From: Thermochaetoides thermophila DSM 1495 | Lineage: Eukaryota > Ascomycota > Sordariomycetes > Sordariales > Chaetomiaceae | Assembly (NCBI RefSeq): GCF_000221225.1 | Contig: NW_006383034.1 | Span: 2,783,645-2,847,644 of the forward strand | Direction of reading: 5' to 3' | DNA length: 64,000 nucleotides | Part shown: in pieces, positions 11,393 to 23,399 of the stretch | Numbering within the stretch: the stretch's first letter is position 1 | How the letters are laid out: the number at the start of each line of letters is the position of its first letter | Program-made: the position numbers and the translations under genes | Notes under the pieces: generated by a model | What the model was told of the DNA's origin: nothing | The model's input: the letters and a program-made list of their open reading frames with translations, nothing else | The model's database searches: none

Positions 11393-11969
11393 TTTTAACA
11401 TTGTTTGGATTCCCATGCGTGTTGCGACAAAACGAGAATCTGTGCGATTCATAAAAGGCTTCAGCATCAAGCACACTAGGGAAGCATGGGATTAAACTAC
11501 ATTCACGGTATGCTTAGCATACCTCTAATATACATAAATTAATTTCGGCGGATTATCGAGCTGCTACCCGCTGAGGCACCTCAAGATGTTTTGTCCGGTG
11601 TTTAGGGATGTAGCAAATCCGGGGGCTTGGCAGCTGGTTTGTGCCGAGTTTGATGGATAAACCCTAAGCCTAATTGAGATCTGCGATGGATCCCTTGGGC
11701 TGTGAAAACGTGATACTACTTGGCGTATTTTAAGGTACCTGACGTGATCAATATACCACGATTTTCTCTCCTTACTAGTTCCATTTCTCTTCATTTTAAT
11801 CTCTATTCATTCTTTACCTCACTACTTCATCTTTTACCCTCCATTAGTTTCTAGGGATGTTATTGATTGGAAGTTGATCAGCCCAAGTCCTATCATCACT
11901 ATCTTAAGAGTGTCCATTTGTCACCGTTTATGCTGATAAGGCGAAGTCGTAGTACAAGGAGCTGTATGT
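11393..11969. other. AT-rich intergenic stretch
   Basis: No gene, repeat or RNA recognised. Confidence 0.5.
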
Positions 11970-12355
11970 TGTGACCTATGACGATTCCACAACCTCCTGA
12001 GATGGGTTCAAAGGTAGTGGCCAGGTTGTAGAACCTGAGTGACTGGGGTCCGCACACAGTAGAGTATGGGATTCACTGCGGTCACCAGTTGTTGGTTGAC
12101 AGCTGTTTCTGTTACTGACTGGAGAGTCCTCGTCATGGCTCTGGAATGGGTGATCGTATATACATATTCATATTCGAAGCTGTCAGTCTGCCTATCTACT
12201 TCCATTACCTGTGGTATTGTTGAGGAGTTTCTTGCAGTTATCGCTGTGTATCGCAGTGCGATAATTGCGCTTCTTCATCTGATTGGTCCGCCTTTTGACC
12301 CCATTTGGAGCATTTGTATTTGTCTCCTACGCCGTCTGTTGGTAACATGATCGAT
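11970..12355 (+). repeat. Degenerate copy of LTR-like repeat family 2
   Basis: The stretch starts TGTGACC. Phrases such as CCTGAGATGGGTTC, GGTCACCAGTTG and TGACTGGAGAGTC align in order with the better copies at 58016 and 63175. It is a divergent solo copy without internal coding sequence. Confidence 0.5.
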
Positions 12356-12614
12356 TTTATAACTGACGGTGAAGTATGTAAGAAAAAACTTTATTTGACA
12401 TGTTCCAACCTTCAAGCTAGATAAGGGATCATAGGCAAGCTTAATGTCCTATTTCGCTATGCAACAGTGTGTGAGTCAACTTATGAGTCAAGGAGCCGTT
12501 AGCTGCCGAGGGGTAGCAAACAGAACATGATAAAGTTTGAAGTATTTTGGAATCTGGTATAGAGAGGAGCTTCGTACAACTTGATCCCTAAGGCTCGATG
12601 CTCTTCCACTCAGG

Positions 12615-13030
12615 ATTCTTATTTATATTATTGTTCTCTTTTTCGACCGAGTCCACTCCTGAGGGTGCGAGATTGTGCCCACGACGACGGCGAGCAATAG
12701 CTACTGAACTAACATATATACAAGTAACGCCTGAGGAAAAGCCTGCACTGAGGCAAAACCGGTGTAAGCCAAGGGGGGTTGTGTGTCCTGGGTTGAATGG
12801 GATGTTCACACTTGTACGAACCCGGGGATGTGGATTTCCAATTCCGACTCCGAATCTGAGGAATCGGTGTTGGGTCGACGCCCCTGTGGGACTGGGGTCG
12901 CGTACGGAGGGGGAAGTGGAGGGGCCTCACCGTTGGGATAAGGCGCCTCGTGGCGGCATCCCAGGCCTGGCCTCAGAGCTCGATCTGGGACTTCCACTCA
13001 GGAGCCGGGCACAGGAACGACGTGACAATG
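12615..13030 (-). mobile_element. LINE 3' fragment (copy A)
   Basis: This is the minus-strand 3' end of the window's Tad-like LINE family. It begins with an AATAA-rich tail around 12617-12640, continues through the shared 3' UTR (the GTCGTGGGCACAATCTCGCACC-like block), and ends in the region that in other copies codes for the C-terminal SQxxLLGQAFDAATG segment. It is 5'-truncated, as usual for LINE insertions. Confidence 0.7.
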
Positions 13031-13690
13031 TGACACGCGCTTACTGAAGTGATGAGGAAGCTGCGGAGTGCGGCTCAAAGCTAGGTATGGAACAGTTTCT
13101 GGATGGAACTGCATTCGATTGGACTGTTGACCCATCTTGGATAATAAGCATCAGATCTAGAGTATGATCTGCAACACAACCCACAGTTGAACGATCAATG
13201 TATAGACTAGATGGAGAGACTTATCCTCCAGCTGGCACCTGCACGCCAAGGAGCCTCACGTTTTCTATCGGAAAAGGCCCAGGTTAAGTACAAATTGGAG
13301 ATCCTATCTTTTCAGTTAAAGGTTAACTTTCATTAAAGACCAATCAACCGCAGCTTATATCCAACCCGGCTCGTCCCTGATTCTGGGAAGGACTATCCAG
13401 TGCAAACTTGGCAAGGTGACGCTTTCTCTTATGTAGACTGACATTGTTTTGTTGAAGGGTCAGTTTGACAGAATATGGTCATAGGCCAGTACCAGGATTC
13501 TTGAACCTCTTCAGCAGAATTTTAACAACATATCGCAACACCGTCACTGTTTGACTTTGTCCAATCTATATTGCCTTTGCAACTGCTTGGCTTCTATAGG
13601 AAGATTCCATTGGGGTTCAAGGATATAGATGTAGTTTGCCGTGGCGAGAGTAAGATTTGTGTCAGCGGGGGTATTTTCATCTTTGATTAT
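13031..13690. other. Intergenic, nothing recognised
   Basis: Only short open frames without domain signals. Confidence 0.45.
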
Positions 13691-14850
13691 CCGGGACAAA
13701 TCTTACCCAACTACACCAGTTTGCACTGCAATCAGCAAGACTTGAAAATCTGACGCTCCAAAGGTTTTGATAATGTTCATGCTGTCGGAAAAAGCTACAT
13801 TTCCATCGATCCGCAAACAAGAAATGCCTTTTGTTGAGAGACACTGTTGGATCAGATCCAGGATTTTCGTCCAAGACGAAAAGACAAGGCTGTACTGAAC
13901 ATCGACCAACAGTTAGCTGCAAATGCCGTCATGTTTGAATAACAGAATGAAACACACCTTTTAATCCCCGCTCGGTTCTTCAATGCGATGTACCACTTTC
14001 TGGCTTCTCGTAGAGATATACTCTCTTGGTGCTTTCTGGGAGTTGAGGACAAGGAGAAAGCTGTTTTTCGGGAGTGTTGAGTCGAAGGCAAAAACCTACC
14101 GCGCTCTGGGTAGAGGTCACGGTCTTGCAAAAGCTCAATGAGGTCTCTGTCCTCACCATTGCATGCTCCACGTTCCTCATCCCCAAGGGAGTGTGGTAAT
14201 TTGGCTGAACTCCCAGGTTCCTTAAGTCACCTCCACGCTTTCCATGGTTGCATATTCTCCAAATCTTTGAGATCGCTTCAAGTAATGCCGCATAGCTCTT
14301 AGAGCTATCGAATTCCGAGAGCTTACAGCTTCATTAAACTTAGGCTAGCATTGAGAAAAAACCACCACGCATTATTCGACTTTCAGTTAAGGGAACGTTC
14401 AGAAATCTTTCCCACGATGAAGACACAGTGACATCAGAAGTGTTTGCAACGTCATAGTGTTTCTTCCACCGTTCCTTAATAAAGGTTCCACATCATTCTA
14501 TCGGAAGACATGAGATATGCTGAACGGTTCGGACTGTAAAATCCGCAATAGAGAGAGAAGGTCGTCTAAGCCATTTTGAATAGATGTTCCACTCAGATGC
14601 CATCGCCATATTGACATTAACCAACTGCCGCTTTGAACTGAAGAGAGCTCTCATTTTGAATCCAATGGAGCTGCAGAATGGTGGTCAGTTATCGGAGGTC
14701 CCCACTCCAGTTAGCTATAATGGTTTTTTTTCAAATTAACTGTAAACTCACCCTCATCAAGAGCAACTCCGTACCAGTCTACATGGAAGAGTAGTCCATT
14801 TACTTTATACTCTGACACCATTACTACGTATGTAGTTAACACAACATCAA
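13690..14850 (-). pseudogene. SNF2-family helicase remnant
   Basis: Pieces of a SNF2/Swi2 ATPase appear in the right order on the minus strand but in different frames. VDWYGVALDEG (14740-14790) is the DEAH-like motif II region with an intron-like GTGAGT after it. HWIQNESS and RWHLSGTSIQNGLDDL (about 14560-14620) correspond to motif III, normally LTGTPIQN. About 700 bases downstream, YSLVFSSWTKILDLI...CLRIDGN...FQVLLIAVQTGVVG (13703-13860) is the helicase C-terminal domain. Stops and frame breaks between the pieces show decay. Such genes are common near fungal telomeres. Confidence 0.7.
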
Positions 14851-15089
14851 ATTGAGCTAAGTCGAAGAGGCGCGTAGGGCGTCCAGGCCCATGAGACCAA
14901 CAAACCTTAAGTGTTTCTGGTCTGACATGCCTGGGGACAGGTTAGCCAAGAACAAATACAACAATGAGATTGCTCGTTCCGGGCTTAGTTTCTCATGGCT
15001 TAAAGTTACGTGCTTTTTAATATCCGCTTCCACACCTCCAAAACCCCTGTCGGCATTCCAAGGTAACGACGATGTTGGTTCAACCCGTC

Positions 15090-15500
15090 TGTCACATGGA
15101 CGGGGCAGTCCAAAGAGAAGAAATATCCCTGACAACCAACATATAGAACACCGGTGATACAAGAGCTGAGAAGGGCATAATTTATTGGTAGAGCCCGGGA
15201 AATATAAGGGGGTGCTAAGAATGAGCTAGATAACTCTACCACGATGAGAAAACCCCTGAAAATCCCAGGAGACCGCGAGGTACTCACAAGGGCAAATGGA
15301 TTTTATAAAAGGAGCTACTTAGATACGATGAAGGATTTCTTTTGGTTTTCCTCTCCCCAACACAGGACACTGAGGACTAAGAAAGATTATTACGCGTAGC
15401 AATTGACGTCGTTGCGCACCCCATATCGTCAGTGGCCATCATCTAACCCATTTGACCCATTGTCGATCCCTGCCTGCACCAGGCTAAGTCGCCCGTTACA
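15090..15500 (+). repeat. Solo LTR, family 1 (copy 1)
   Basis: This is a 411-base element bounded by TGTCACATGG and CCGTTACA (5'-TG...CA-3'). It is flanked by a near-perfect 5-base duplication (CCGTC / CCGTT). The 3' portion containing CACTGAGGAC, AAGAAAGATTATTAC and GTGGCCATCATCTAACCCATTTGAC is shared with copies at 17249, 18095 and 41862. No internal retrotransposon genes remain. Confidence 0.85.
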
Positions 15501-17248
15501 CCGTTCGAGGTCTAAGCAACGAGAGCCCTGATACACTTACGCACTGAACTGACCACAAAAAGCGTGGCACTCATGGATACAGGTCTGGTATAGTTTCAGT
15601 TTAGATATATGGTGTCCGGAGTCATCTAGTGTAGCCACGATGGAAGTAATCACTGTCAGCTTTTCCCCTAATTTCATTACTGCAGCAAGTATGCCACTAT
15701 TTGTATCGATGGGACTGTTGTACTCCGCTCTACGAGGTTTGTGTAAGTGTCTTGAATAGTAACAACCCAGGAGGTTGGTAACCGACTCACGGTATTACAG
15801 CCAATTCTCTCAGTCGTGCATGTGTAGTTCGACATATCTGGCGATCTTCTCGTTGCAATAGGCATTTCAGACCTGTAAGTTGGTGCTTACATGTAAGATG
15901 TGTTACTCTTGTCAGAAAAGTGGCACTGAATGGAGTTAATGCCTGCCTACCGTTGAAGCGGAGTAATGATAGCACTGGCTGAATCTCCGTCATATCGTTG
16001 CCAGACTTCATTGTTAGCTTCAAGATGGCTGCCATACAGCAAACTAAGCACACCAACTACTTCAGCGAGGAACATAGACCTTAACTCTTCTTCAGTTAAT
16101 TTCACAAGGTGTATTAGGTTCTGCATTTCGCTTCCACCACGGAAGAGTTTTGGATTGGAATAACCCCTGACAAGCAGGCTCCAAAAATAATGGATGCTGA
16201 AGGTAGACTGGCTGCTCAAGTTCCAATAGAATGACCCCAGCTTCATATGCTCTTGACAATGGTCCATACACATTCACAGACAAGTCCACGATCTGCTTTC
16301 ATGTTTTGAACCCTTTTAAAACGTCCAACTTCTATTGTGGCTACAACAGCGACAATTTTTATAGCCGTTAACTTGGCCAATTCCTGGAGAGTGAGACATG
16401 CTTTGAGCCCAAGTGGCCAATTATTGTGGTGTTGTAGGGGCTTGATAGAACAGAGAGTTGGCCATGTTGAACGATATTAAGCAAGAAATAGGAGGGATGA
16501 CACGGAAGAATAGAGGAAATGGGCTGTACATCCTCGAACTAAGCCTTCACTTCACAGATCTATATTCAAGATCAGCGTGGCCTGCCATCATAGTGTACGT
16601 AAAGAACATAAAGTTATGATATTTTACCGCGCCAAAAACAAACTAGATCGTCGAGGTCTTAGCTGTGCACGCACAACTTAGGGTAATCCAAGAAGACGTG
16701 TACGCCTCATTGCTAGATTCAGCAACACTGATGCTCTCATCTACATCCATTAGACTTGCATCTCAGCCTATATCGAGCACCGCACATGTTGGAGCCCCTG
16801 TTCCATCGAGTTGATACTTACTCTCTGATAGTGGTGAGAACAGAGTAAATGCTTCACCGTCGGATGATCGCGGTCTCTTGAGGATGGTGATGTTCGACGA
16901 GGTAAATCCTCGTTTCCATGTCTCTTTCCGGGCACTGCTGCGCTGGGTATAAGGAAACAGTTGGAAGTATACTCCACCATTGATTTCAAGAATGCCTTAT
17001 TCCCTGGGAATTCAACATGACTGGTAGACCGGTCAGTTGTTTTGTTAGGAGAGTGCGACCGCGAGGATTGTCCACTTGGAGCGCCTGATATCGGTTATCC
17101 CTTATCGGGCTGCAGAAGGCATGAGCATGCCGAGGACCGGAGCGCGACCTGGCCCATAACGCTAAAGCCCCGTTTTCAGTCTTCTGGATCAAATAAACCT
17201 ACGGTGGAAGTGGCTGATTGGAAACCTCGACACCTGCAAAGCGAAAAT
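15501..17248. other. Intergenic, possibly decayed coding sequence
   Basis: Minus-strand open pieces at 15787-16289 look protein-like in places, but they change frame and match nothing I recognise. No repeat or RNA gene seen. Confidence 0.35.
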
Positions 17249-17615
17249 TGTCACATGGGCACGGCAGTCCAAGGAAAGGGATGTCCCCGACTGCCATCAC
17301 AAGGGACACCAGAGGCAGGATGATTGTGAGCGGCACAAATACGTGGTTGATCCCGGAAGATGTCTAGAGCCGGTTGACCGAAGAGAATGAGCCATATGGC
17401 CGAGGCATAATGAGGATTCTATAAAGGAAGCTGCTCGGTCATGATAGATTTCCCTTGGTTCCTCCTCTCCCTAACACAAGGACACTGAGGACCAAGAAAG
17501 ATTATTACACGTAGTAATTGACTTCGCTGTGCACCCCACATCGTCAGTGGCCATCATCTAACCCATTTGACCTATTTTCGATCCCTGCCTGCGCCAGACC
17601 AAGTCACCCGTTACA
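17249..17615 (+). repeat. Solo LTR, family 1 (copy 2)
   Basis: TGTCACATGG to CCGTTACA, 367 bases. It aligns with copy 1 and has a near-match 5-base flank duplication (AAAAT / AAAGT). Confidence 0.85.
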
Positions 17616-18094
17616 AAAGTCCTGGAGGGCTATGGCTTCCGCTTCCAGTAAGATTAAAGGTATGTTGAAAATCTAGTCTCTTGGATCTGCGAAGCTACCT
17701 ATCTTTCCGACCTAAAGTCGTGGCTGTTATATAGTAGAGCGCTCTTTAATCCGGGCTTTTTGCTTGCATTACCGGATGGGGTGTCACGGCCAATGGAATG
17801 AGGTAGGCCTTCCAAGAAACAGGACGGGAGGTGCCGAAAGGACAGACTAGTTGAGACTATCATTGCCGAGACCAAATTATCGCGGCGTGATACTCCAGTA
17901 TCAGTGGTAATACTCGTGATGATAGGAGTGATACTGGAGGAGGCCCTCATGTATATAGGACCTATCTAGCCGCTCGTTAGGTGGAGCCCCTCAGGCTGGT
18001 GGTCATATCTTCCACAAATAACATGATCACCAAGTTGGCAGATATCGGGTTCTCCATCCGCTGGGAGTATGTCGAATGGAATAGCGACAAAAGG
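17616..18094. other. Spacer between two oppositely oriented LTRs
   Basis: It lies between the plus-oriented copy 2 and minus-oriented copy 4 of LTR family 1. Nothing coding is recognised. Confidence 0.4.
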
Positions 18095-18437
18095 TGTAAC
18101 GGAGGACTTAGTCTGGTGTAGGCAGGAATCGACAATGGGTCAAATGGGTTAGATGAGAGCCACTGACGATGTAGGGTGCACGTCGAAGTCAATTGATACA
18201 TGCAATAATCTTTTTTGGTCGTAAGAGCCCTTGTGTTAAGGAGAGGAAGAACCACGAGAAGTCCTTCATTGTGTCTGGGCAGCTTCATGGATTCCTCTTG
18301 CCCTTTGCGAATCCCTCAGCCTTCTAGGCTTTTCAGGGATCTCGCCCTTCTGCCTCGGCCATTTGGCTCATTCACAATCATTCTCTCTCCTTGACAGTCG
18401 GGATATCCTTTCCTTGGACTGCTATGTCCGTGTGACA
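18095..18437 (-). repeat. Solo LTR, family 1 (copy 4, inverted)
   Basis: Reading the minus strand, it runs from TGTCACACGG (18437) to CCGTTACA (18095), 343 bases, and carries the family blocks CTAACCCATTTGACCCATTGTCGAT and the AAGATTATTGCA-like block. Confidence 0.8.
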
Positions 18438-18921
18438 AAGAGGTGGTATGTTTTCCTGATGAAGATGACTTAGCCTCTTCCACCAACCGTCTGCTAATCA
18501 ATCGTTATTTGGAAGCGATCTTTATAGTGTTGGGCAGTCGTGAATGCAGATTCTCCGACATCATGGAGCAAAACTTCATGCTCGCACGGGAGCTTCTCTC
18601 TGGCGACATTTAATAAGGGGTAGTAACTTTGCAAGATGAGAATAAGATTCTACAACGGATCTTCACAAAGAAGGACGTGCATATGCTGAACTTATTGCTC
18701 CAGGTGGGGTTTGACAATGAAAGAGCTCTGGCTAAGGTGGAGGAGAATGAGAGCATGAGTGGCTCTAGGAGCTTTGAGGGTGTAGATCGGAAGACGTTAC
18801 AATGAGCACTCTGTATGGTTTCAGACCCATACTGGGTTATCCTGTTGCTTGAATGAGCTTATGCACGAGGTACTATTGCGGCTGTTTGTGCAGCTAGGGA
18901 TTGATGGCAAAAAGCGCTTGC
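18438..18921 (+). pseudogene. Possible ankyrin-type gene remnant
   Basis: Forward-strand pieces read MLARELLSGDI, then after stops FTKKDVHMLNLLLQVGFDNERALAKVEEN, then DPYWVILLLE. The spacing and the LLLQxGF / LLLE patterns recall ankyrin repeats in fungal NACHT-ankyrin proteins. The evidence is weak; it could be unrelated decayed coding sequence. Confidence 0.25.
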
Positions 18922-19149
<228 letters not shown>

Positions 19150-19150
<1 letters not shown>

Positions 19151-22100
19151 TATTTTTTGACCGGGTTCACCGCCGAGGGTGCTGGGTCGTGCTTACGACG
19201 CCGGCGGGCAAAAGCTACCTGAGTTGAACTAAATACAGGTAACGCCGGGAAAAAGACGCATCGGGTAAAACAGGCGTGGGTTAGAGGGAGTGTCGTGTAC
19301 TATGTACAGGGGAAGATTCTTGAAACCGGCCAGCCCCAGGTATGTACCTCGTTGGGACCTACTCCGGGTTGTTAGGCTCGGAATCTAGATGATCAGCACG
19401 CGGAGCTTGGGTCGGGATTGCGAGGGGGGAGCGAGGGAGGCGTGGTAAGGGGATAGGGTGCCCTGTGGCAGCGTCCCAGGCTTGCCCCCAGAATTTGACC
19501 TGGGAGGCCCTGGACTTGAACAGCTGGAAGGAAGACCAAAAAGCCCTTGGGTCTAGCCTGCGAGCAAGTGGGTTGTTGAAAGAGGTGAGAGGGCAGGAAA
19601 AGAAGTGGCCTCTGGACACCACACCGCCGCAGGGGCACTCTTTAATAGCCTCCGGGGGTGGTTGAATCGAGTGTGGTACTCCAGGAAGTCGCCGTGGCCC
19701 GAGGCCTCTGCCAGCCACCGGGAGAGGCACTACCGGGAAAACTTCTCGAGGAAGGGTTTGGCCGAATGCCCGCTTCATCGAGCCGAGGGGGGTCTGTTGG
19801 CCTGCCTTCATCTGTGTATGTCCGGGGGAGGGACGCGACGTTTCCTGGGAGGAGAGGAGGGGAGACCAAGCCATGCCCTGATGCTCGCACGTTTGGGCTC
19901 TCACTGGGGCCTAGCCCTTAGACCAGAGGCTGCTTGGTGCAAGCGGGACCACCCGCGGTAGGGGGTCCGGGAGAGCCTAATCCACAGAGGGTGGCTGGCC
20001 GGTAACATCACAATTCGGTTCCTCCACCGTACCTGTTCTCTGTCTAGCAAGTACTCAGGATAGAGGCCAGCAAGCCACCAGAGCCATGGGGTCGGTATTG
20101 TCCTCCACACCGGAAATATCACCCTCAATGCTGTATTTGCAACCTTGGTGAGAGATGACCACACCGACGCGAGCCTGGATGGGACCAAGTGGCCGTTGAC
20201 CCCCGCCCTGTGCGGGCCAGTATCAAGTTGGACCATGCCGTACATAAGAGAGGGGGTGACGACTGCATTGAAGATGTTGGGGCCAGCCGCGGGGTGAAAC
20301 CCCAAGACCCTCGTGTTAGATAGGCGCTTGATCAACCCTACCACCGCAGTCGTCGCTGACGCCCCCGCGGCCACCTGCGTCGCAGGGCTGAGCTTGGGGT
20401 CCGGCAAGACGCCCAGCCACTTGATGGATTTGCCAGGGGAAAAGAACGCCCCTTCCACCTGTGTCGAAATGTTTGCGGGATCAAACCTGCCTCGCTTTGC
20501 CCCAGCCCCCCCGGGAGGAATATACAGGGCCTCTGTCTTGTTAGGATCGATCCTAAGGCCGAGCTCCCGGGCCTTGGTGCATAGTTGTCCGCCCCTGAGG
20601 GATGCGTGGTGGGCTAGTTGCACTGGGTGTTTGCTCCATGAGAGTTGTGCGTGGTCGTCCATGTACATAAACGAAGATCCCTGTTGCGAGGGGGCGACAA
20701 TTGGTAGGGAGTAAAAAACGAAGAGGATTGGGGACCATGAAGAGCCTTGTGGGAGACCAGTGTCTGAGCGGAAAGTTGACTGTGCCCACCGGAACGAGAA
20801 GCGGCGGTTTTGACAGAAGTCGGCCGTTGCCCTGCAGAGCCAGCGTGGACAGCCTTGGTCCGCGAGAACCTCGCGGAGCATCGGCGGCTGAACCGAGGGA
20901 TAGGCCGAGTCCACATCCAGGGTACCAGGAGCCCATGGTAGTCTTGTCTCGACATGGTCTCCGCATTATGCACGAGCGCCTGGACGAGGTCCAGCGCGGA
21001 TCTAGATGGAACGGCTCCTGCAACGTCTGGGGGGAGCAGCCCCGAGTTTAGCGCTGCCGCCGTCATCTCCACACCTTTGCCGAAAGTCGACAGCAGAGTG
21101 ATCGGCCGCCAGCCCTTGTAAGGTCGTGGATCCCTCCGGGCTTCGAGAGGGTGACCACTGTCGCTTGTTTGAAGGCCTTAGGGAAGGCCCCCCATTTTAT
21201 GCAGCCTTCGGCGATAGCCCGGGTAGCTGGACGAACGAGCTCCCAGGTGTGTCTGAGGAATGCCAGTGGCACCCCGTCGGGACTGGGTGTGTTCGAGGTA
21301 GTACCGAAGAAGGCATCCCTGAGTTCGTTGTCGCTGGGTTGGTCAGCGAGCCTGGCTGCCCACTCAAGGGGGAAGACGGGGTCCGGGCCAAGCCGGGCGG
21401 GAACCCTCTTGGCCCCTGCAGGCCAAGGCTTGAGTAGCGAGGTAAGCCGCCACCTACTCCGTGTCCGAGATCACTCCTCCATTCCCGACCATGACAGTGG
21501 GCCGGTCGTCCGAATGGCCGATGCGCCATCTAAGTATCTTGCCCCACTCCGCCGGGGTCGAAGCTGAGGTAACCCTTTCCCTGTAAAAGTTCACCCTGGC
21601 CTCCTTGCAGAGCTTGCGGTAAAGTATGGGGTCAGTCTCCCTAGCTGTGGCCAGCACCTCCGACCACCAGGGGGTTCTCTTCGTGTGCCTGTTGGGGCGG
21701 GTCGAAAAACGGCCTGCCACTTTGGCGAGGGTATCGAACACATCCCATGCGAACTGCTCGAGCTCCTCCCGGGAGTCGAAGTTAGCCGGGCTGGGGGGAG
21801 GAAGGACCTCAGTAAGTGGGCCGCCTCCTCGAAATGGGCCTTGGGGAGACGTTTGGGTGGGGGCAGGAGGCTAGAGGGGCGGCTAGGCACCGAGATGACT
21901 AGCGCACGGTGATCGGAGGCCCAGTGGCGAACTCCGCAAAGGCTCGGGCCGGGCCGAGGGCGAGGTCAATGACCCCCCCATCACGGTGTGTTAGGCCCTC
22001 AGGTTTGAAGATATGTAGCTCCCTCGCGGTGATCCACTCCCTGACCATATCTCCCTTGAGGTTGGGGCGTGCGCGGGGGTCCCAGTCCGGGTGATGAGCA

Positions 22101-22625
22101 TTGAAGTTCCCCACTATAATGAAGGAGTTGGAATCAACCTGGAGGGAGCAGAGAGTGCACTAAGAGTTGATAGCGATGTCAAAGTTGGGATGTAGATAAA
22201 CGTTGACTATAGTGACCGCTTGAAGGGAGATAGTGGCTACCCCGTGCTCTGGGGCGGTCGGGGCCGAGGCCGAGGGCCGGCGGTCAACGTAAATCGCAGC
22301 TCTAGTAGCTGAATCGTCGATGGCGTAAAGGTGAAGCCTGGGTGACGTCGAACCCTGCCGAAGATGACCGGAGGCTCCTGGATACACACCACCTGATACC
22401 GGTGTCTCACCGCCCTTTGGAGGACACCGTCGACGTTGGCCAGGGACCTTTGTACATTGGCTGAGATGACCTTACAGGTCCGAGTCATCGGCAGAGTCTA
22501 GACTAGTTCTGACGACGGTGCAGTCCTCGGTATGCTCCTCCTGCTCAGACTCCACCTGGGCGGCGGGGCGGGCCTGAGGGGCCGGGTTAGTGGGGACGGC
22601 GAAAGCGCTTGGTTGAAAGCAGTGG
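19150..22625 (-). mobile_element. Tad-like non-LTR retrotransposon (copy B), longest copy, frameshifted
   Basis: Reading leftwards, the end of ORF1 (about 22620-22485) overlaps the ORF2 start (ATG at 22486-22488) by 17 bases. ORF2 begins with an APE-type endonuclease (VISANVQRS..., later GNFNAHHPDWDP near 22100). Reverse transcriptase follows (AFKQATVVTLSKPGG, PSRSALDLVQ, GLPQGSSWSPILF, and the catalytic FMYMDDHAQL near 20660). The C-terminus has a cysteine-rich CPCGGVVSRGHFFSC motif near 19630, and then the 3' UTR and tetranucleotide tail. The pieces sit in several frames, so it cannot make a full polyprotein. The 5' end is truncated within ORF1. Clade assignment (Tad) is from the EN-RT-C-rich layout and fungal host. 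Confidence 0.85.
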
Positions 22626-23399
22626 AGACATCCAACCAGAGGGCAGTAGAACTCTGGTTGTATCTAGGGGTGGTAAGTGGGCATGTAGCGTTTAGAGCTG
22701 CAAAGACTCCAGGGCTTTAGAAATGCGGCACTTTTCCCACAAGATCAGTCATTTTAATTGACAAAGTAGCAAATCTGGGGAGAATGAGAATGAAAGATCT
22801 CAGTCGGCAAGTTCCTTGGATTGCTATGCATTGGTTGCCAGAGACATATGCTTGTCATGCTCTTGCTCATAATTTCAGTGTTCGGGACATCATAGGCAGG
22901 TGCTTATTATTTTGTTTATGTTCTCGGTGATAGCACTGAATCCGCTGCTCCTTACTGTTATTGTTCTCATCATGTACTTGCCCTTGGTATGCAGATGAAA
23001 ATTATATTATAGCTGGTGGCCCTTTACCAAGAGACAATGGCTTCATGTTATCATTTATGGACGTCAATTTGCAACTTTCGGTGGTGACAAGAGACAAACT
23101 GGAATGCTTCAAGTTCCTATTTTGGGGAGCAATAACGAAGTCCTTAACGACAATTGTTAGCCACTGGCAGCTTCATAATGAGCAGACAACAGAGAGGAAG
23201 TTTCCAAGAAAAAGTGTTCTGAATTGCTTGAAGGGTAAATAGTGGGATATTGTAATGTGCGTAAATATCGCTTTGCCTCGATTACTCAGGATTAGACTTG
23301 ACATTACAGAACGGAAAAACATAAACATGACTTCTATCTGAATACATGTATATACCACGTACGTTCATCTCCTCAATTCTTCCTACCCTATGCCTTAGT
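22626..23399. other. Intergenic, possible decayed coding fragment
   Basis: Around 22980-23230 the plus strand reads protein-like strings in shifted frames, such as YGRQFATFGGDKRQTG. I cannot assign these. No intact gene is seen. Confidence 0.3.

Noticed and set aside
15787..16289. A conserved minus-strand gene
   Set aside because: The pieces shift frame repeatedly and resemble no family I know. Left as an unassigned region.
19359..21567. Plus-strand open frames over LINE copy B
   Set aside because: They are antisense shadows of GC-rich minus-strand ORF2, which shows clear endonuclease and RT motifs.
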